Source of the DNA: Planctomycetota bacterium
GTDB taxonomy: Bacteria > Planctomycetota > PUPC01 > JACPCR01
NCBI GenBank assembly: GCA_030740295.1
Contig: JASLXP010000625.1
Span: 1-8,565, forward strand
DNA length: 8,565 bases
Direction: 5' to 3'
Below the pieces are notes generated by a model. It had not been told where the DNA came from and did no database searches. It saw only the letters and a list, made by a program, of their open reading frames with translations. The first letter of the stretch is position 1, and every line of letters begins with the position of its first letter. Positions 7,015 to 8,565 of this stretch are shown here, one piece after another. The position numbers were made by a program, and so were the translations under genes.

Positions 7015-8529
7015 TCAGTGTCGTTTCAGCTCGTTGAGCACTTTCTCTAAATACGGCACCGATTGGATGTCCGCGTCACCGAGTGTTCCCTTTTGGGTGT
7101 TGACCTGCGTGAACCAGCGCAGGGCATCTTCCTTTTTACCTGCCTTGTGTGACGCGATGCACATGAGCGCCTTCAGTTTCCAATCATCAGGCCATCGAGC
7201 CACGGAATCGGTGAGCAATCGGATAGCCAGGCCATAGTCATAGAAGGGGCCCTTCATGCAGAAAAGGGCGTTCTTGAAATCCAGTTCCCTCAAGTGCGAT
7301 TCAGTCTTGTCTGTTCCAAGGCCCTGTTTGAATTCGTTCAGCCAGGCTTCGGGGTTTGCAGGCTGCTTCAGTTGCTGAATCAGGTATTTGTGCCGAGCCA
7401 TCGTCTTTGCCACCTCGATAGCGATGACCGCGCTACCCAATGGAGAGGGATGAACGCTGTCTGCTATGAGCTCGAAACCGACGTAACCGTTTTCCTTCGC
7501 GGCGATGAAAGCCTTTTCCAGATCCACCACTGCCACGCCGTCGCCGTGATTGGCAAAGCCGCGGATGTGCTGGTTTAGAGGTGACCTTGCCCGCCAGGGA
7601 AATGGATCATTTTCTTTCGCTGCGAAAAAGTCCTTTCGAGCCTTTTCGTGGTTCCCCGTCTGCCTGCTGAGCTGCCCACTGAGAAAGCTCAACATGGCTT
7701 CGTTCTTGAATCTCTTTCGAGCTGCTTCAAGTTGCGATGTGGCCGCCCCGGTGTCGCCTGAATCCAAAGAATGCTGAATGGCCCTGATCTCATCGTCGTA
7801 AGCGCCGTCTGCCTGCGATGGAATGTTGAGGCGATACAGCGGGGGCCAGTCGGCAAGATTGGAGACAGCGGTACAGAAAAAAATCGGCGTGCCGTTTTGG
7901 GAAGCGGCATCCGCCATTTCATCATAGTTCGCTTTGAAGATTTCGATTCTCTCTTTGAACCAATCGGCGTCCCTCGGGAAGGGGCTGACCCGCAGCGGCC
8001 ATTCGGTGTGGGCATCCTCTTTCTTTCTGTCCAGCGCGTGTTGTGCCATGCGGACCAGTGCCAGGCTTTGAACTCTGTTCACGAGCTTTCGGCGATGGCC
8101 TCGCGGGCCGAGGAATTCGTTCTGTGCCGAATAGATGATGTAGAGGTCCGGGTCGTCGTTCGCCGTTTCCTTTACTACTTTCAGTGAGTAGTTGGAGTCT
8201 TTTGCTGGCACGCCGAGGTTTACGATCTCGAAGGGCTGCGAAATTTCCTGTTGATTCAGCAAGGCCCCCAATTGCCGAACGAAACCAAACTCCAGGATTG
8301 GCTCGCCTGCCACAGTCGATCCCCCGGCAACGATAATCCGATACAGCCCATCCTGTTTGCCGGGCAAATTGATTTTTTCCTCCGCCAGAATCAGCCCGCA
8401 GATCACTTCGGCGAGATAGAGAATGGCCAGTGCACAGGCGGCACCGGCCATCGCTTTGCGCAGATTGGATGGCGGAGGCGACGGCTCATCCCCTTCGCTT
8501 TCAGCCTGGGGATCGGGTGATGATTCCAC
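7015..8529 (-). CDS. Membrane-anchored SGNH hydrolase-like protein with TPR-like helices
   Basis: The 504-residue product has a short acidic, proline-rich N-terminus, one transmembrane helix (about 27-49) and an SGNH-type domain that is probably extracytoplasmic. Block I is the variant GGST (69-72) with likely nucleophile Ser71. Block II is NLG (104-106). Block III is SAQNE (134-138), with Ala in place of the usual Gly and Glu after the Asn. DSVHP (357-361) supplies the catalytic Asp357 and His360. Between blocks III and V, residues about 240-310 form TPR-like helical hairpins, and the C-terminus (about 425-500) is again TPR-like. This layout matches a known but poorly characterised group of SGNH proteins with TPR-like helices. 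The start is GTG at 8529: an in-frame TGA lies at 8557-8559, and the next Met (residue 26) falls just before the membrane helix. Role and substrate are unknown; modification of a surface molecule is an inference. Confidence 0.85.
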   Translation of the reverse strand: MESSPDPQAESEGDEPSPPPSNLRKAMAGAACALAILYLAEVICGLILAEEKINLPGKQDGLYRIIVAGGSTVAGEPILEFGFVRQLGALLNQQEISQPFEIVNLGVPAKDSNYSLKVVKETANDDPDLYIIYSAQNEFLGPRGHRRKLVNRVQSLALVRMAQHALDRKKEDAHTEWPLRVSPFPRDADWFKERIEIFKANYDEMADAASQNGTPIFFCTAVSNLADWPPLYRLNIPSQADGAYDDEIRAIQHSLDSGDTGAATSQLEAARKRFKNEAMLSFLSGQLSRQTGNHEKARKDFFAAKENDPFPWRARSPLNQHIRGFANHGDGVAVVDLEKAFIAAKENGYVGFELIADSVHPSPLGSAVIAIEVAKTMARHKYLIQQLKQPANPEAWLNEFKQGLGTDKTESHLRELDFKNALFCMKGPFYDYGLAIRLLTDSVARWPDDWKLKALMCIASHKAGKKEDALRWFTQVNTQKGTLGDADIQSVPYLEKVLNELKRH

Positions 8530-8534
8530 AGCGG

Positions 8535-8564
8535 CTAAATGATCTGGTGAATCGGCTCAACTGC
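8535..8564 (-). CDS. Possible 3' end of an upstream minus-strand gene
   Basis: Nine codons reading AVEPIHQII followed by TAG (ending at 8535) are open to the edge of the window, in a frame different from the SGNH-TPR gene. The stop would lie 5 bases before the GTG start at 8529, a typical operon spacing. Ten codons are too few to be sure, and the gene cannot be identified. Confidence 0.25.
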   Translation of the reverse strand, partial: AVEPIHQII

Positions 8565-8565
8565 T

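Noticed and set aside
7771..8187. Plus-strand open frame of 138 codons opposite the SGNH-TPR gene
   Set aside because: It is a shadow of a gene with clear SGNH blocks on the other strand.

Overview
The window (8,565 bases, moderately GC-rich) looks like chromosomal DNA of a Gram-negative-type environmental bacterium. A secreted protein of more than 1,700 residues built from discoidin-like, propeller-like and CBM9-like modules, next to secreted SGNH hydrolases and with weak or absent Shine-Dalgarno sites, suggests the Verrucomicrobiota/Planctomycetota/Lentisphaerota group. This placement is an inference from gene style; no marker gene is present. No rRNA, tRNA, CRISPR array, insertion sequence or phage gene was seen.

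Layout. Bases 1-435 (+) hold the 3' end of a gene for a membrane-anchored protein that resembles the C-terminal part of peptidase-MA-like metallopeptidases. It overlaps by 11 bases a secreted SGNH/GDSL hydrolase (425-1576, +), and this start has a good Shine-Dalgarno site. After a 95-base gap comes one very large gene (1672-6963, +) for an exported 1,763-residue mosaic protein. Its parts are a signal peptide, repeated discoidin-like modules, a FlgD-like Ig domain, propeller-like segments with an NHL-type blade, an EF-hand-like calcium loop, a C-terminal CBM9/DOMON-like domain and an acidic tail. A 51-base convergent gap with a small perfect inverted repeat separates it from a minus-strand gene (7015-8529) for a membrane-anchored SGNH hydrolase-like protein with TPR-like helices. 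The last 36 bases may contain the tail of a further minus-strand gene.

How the genes may work together. All four products are predicted to act outside the cytoplasm or at the membrane. The plus-strand set could be a surface carbohydrate-handling unit: an esterase that removes acyl groups from a glycan, and a giant multi-domain protein that binds a carbohydrate or cell-surface ligand. The minus-strand SGNH-TPR protein resembles proteins found in export or modification loci for cell-surface molecules and probably belongs to a different operon. No substrate can be read from the sequence. The most unusual object is the giant mosaic protein, with its internal duplication and its propeller apparently split by an insertion. 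No defence, toxin or mobile system was found.
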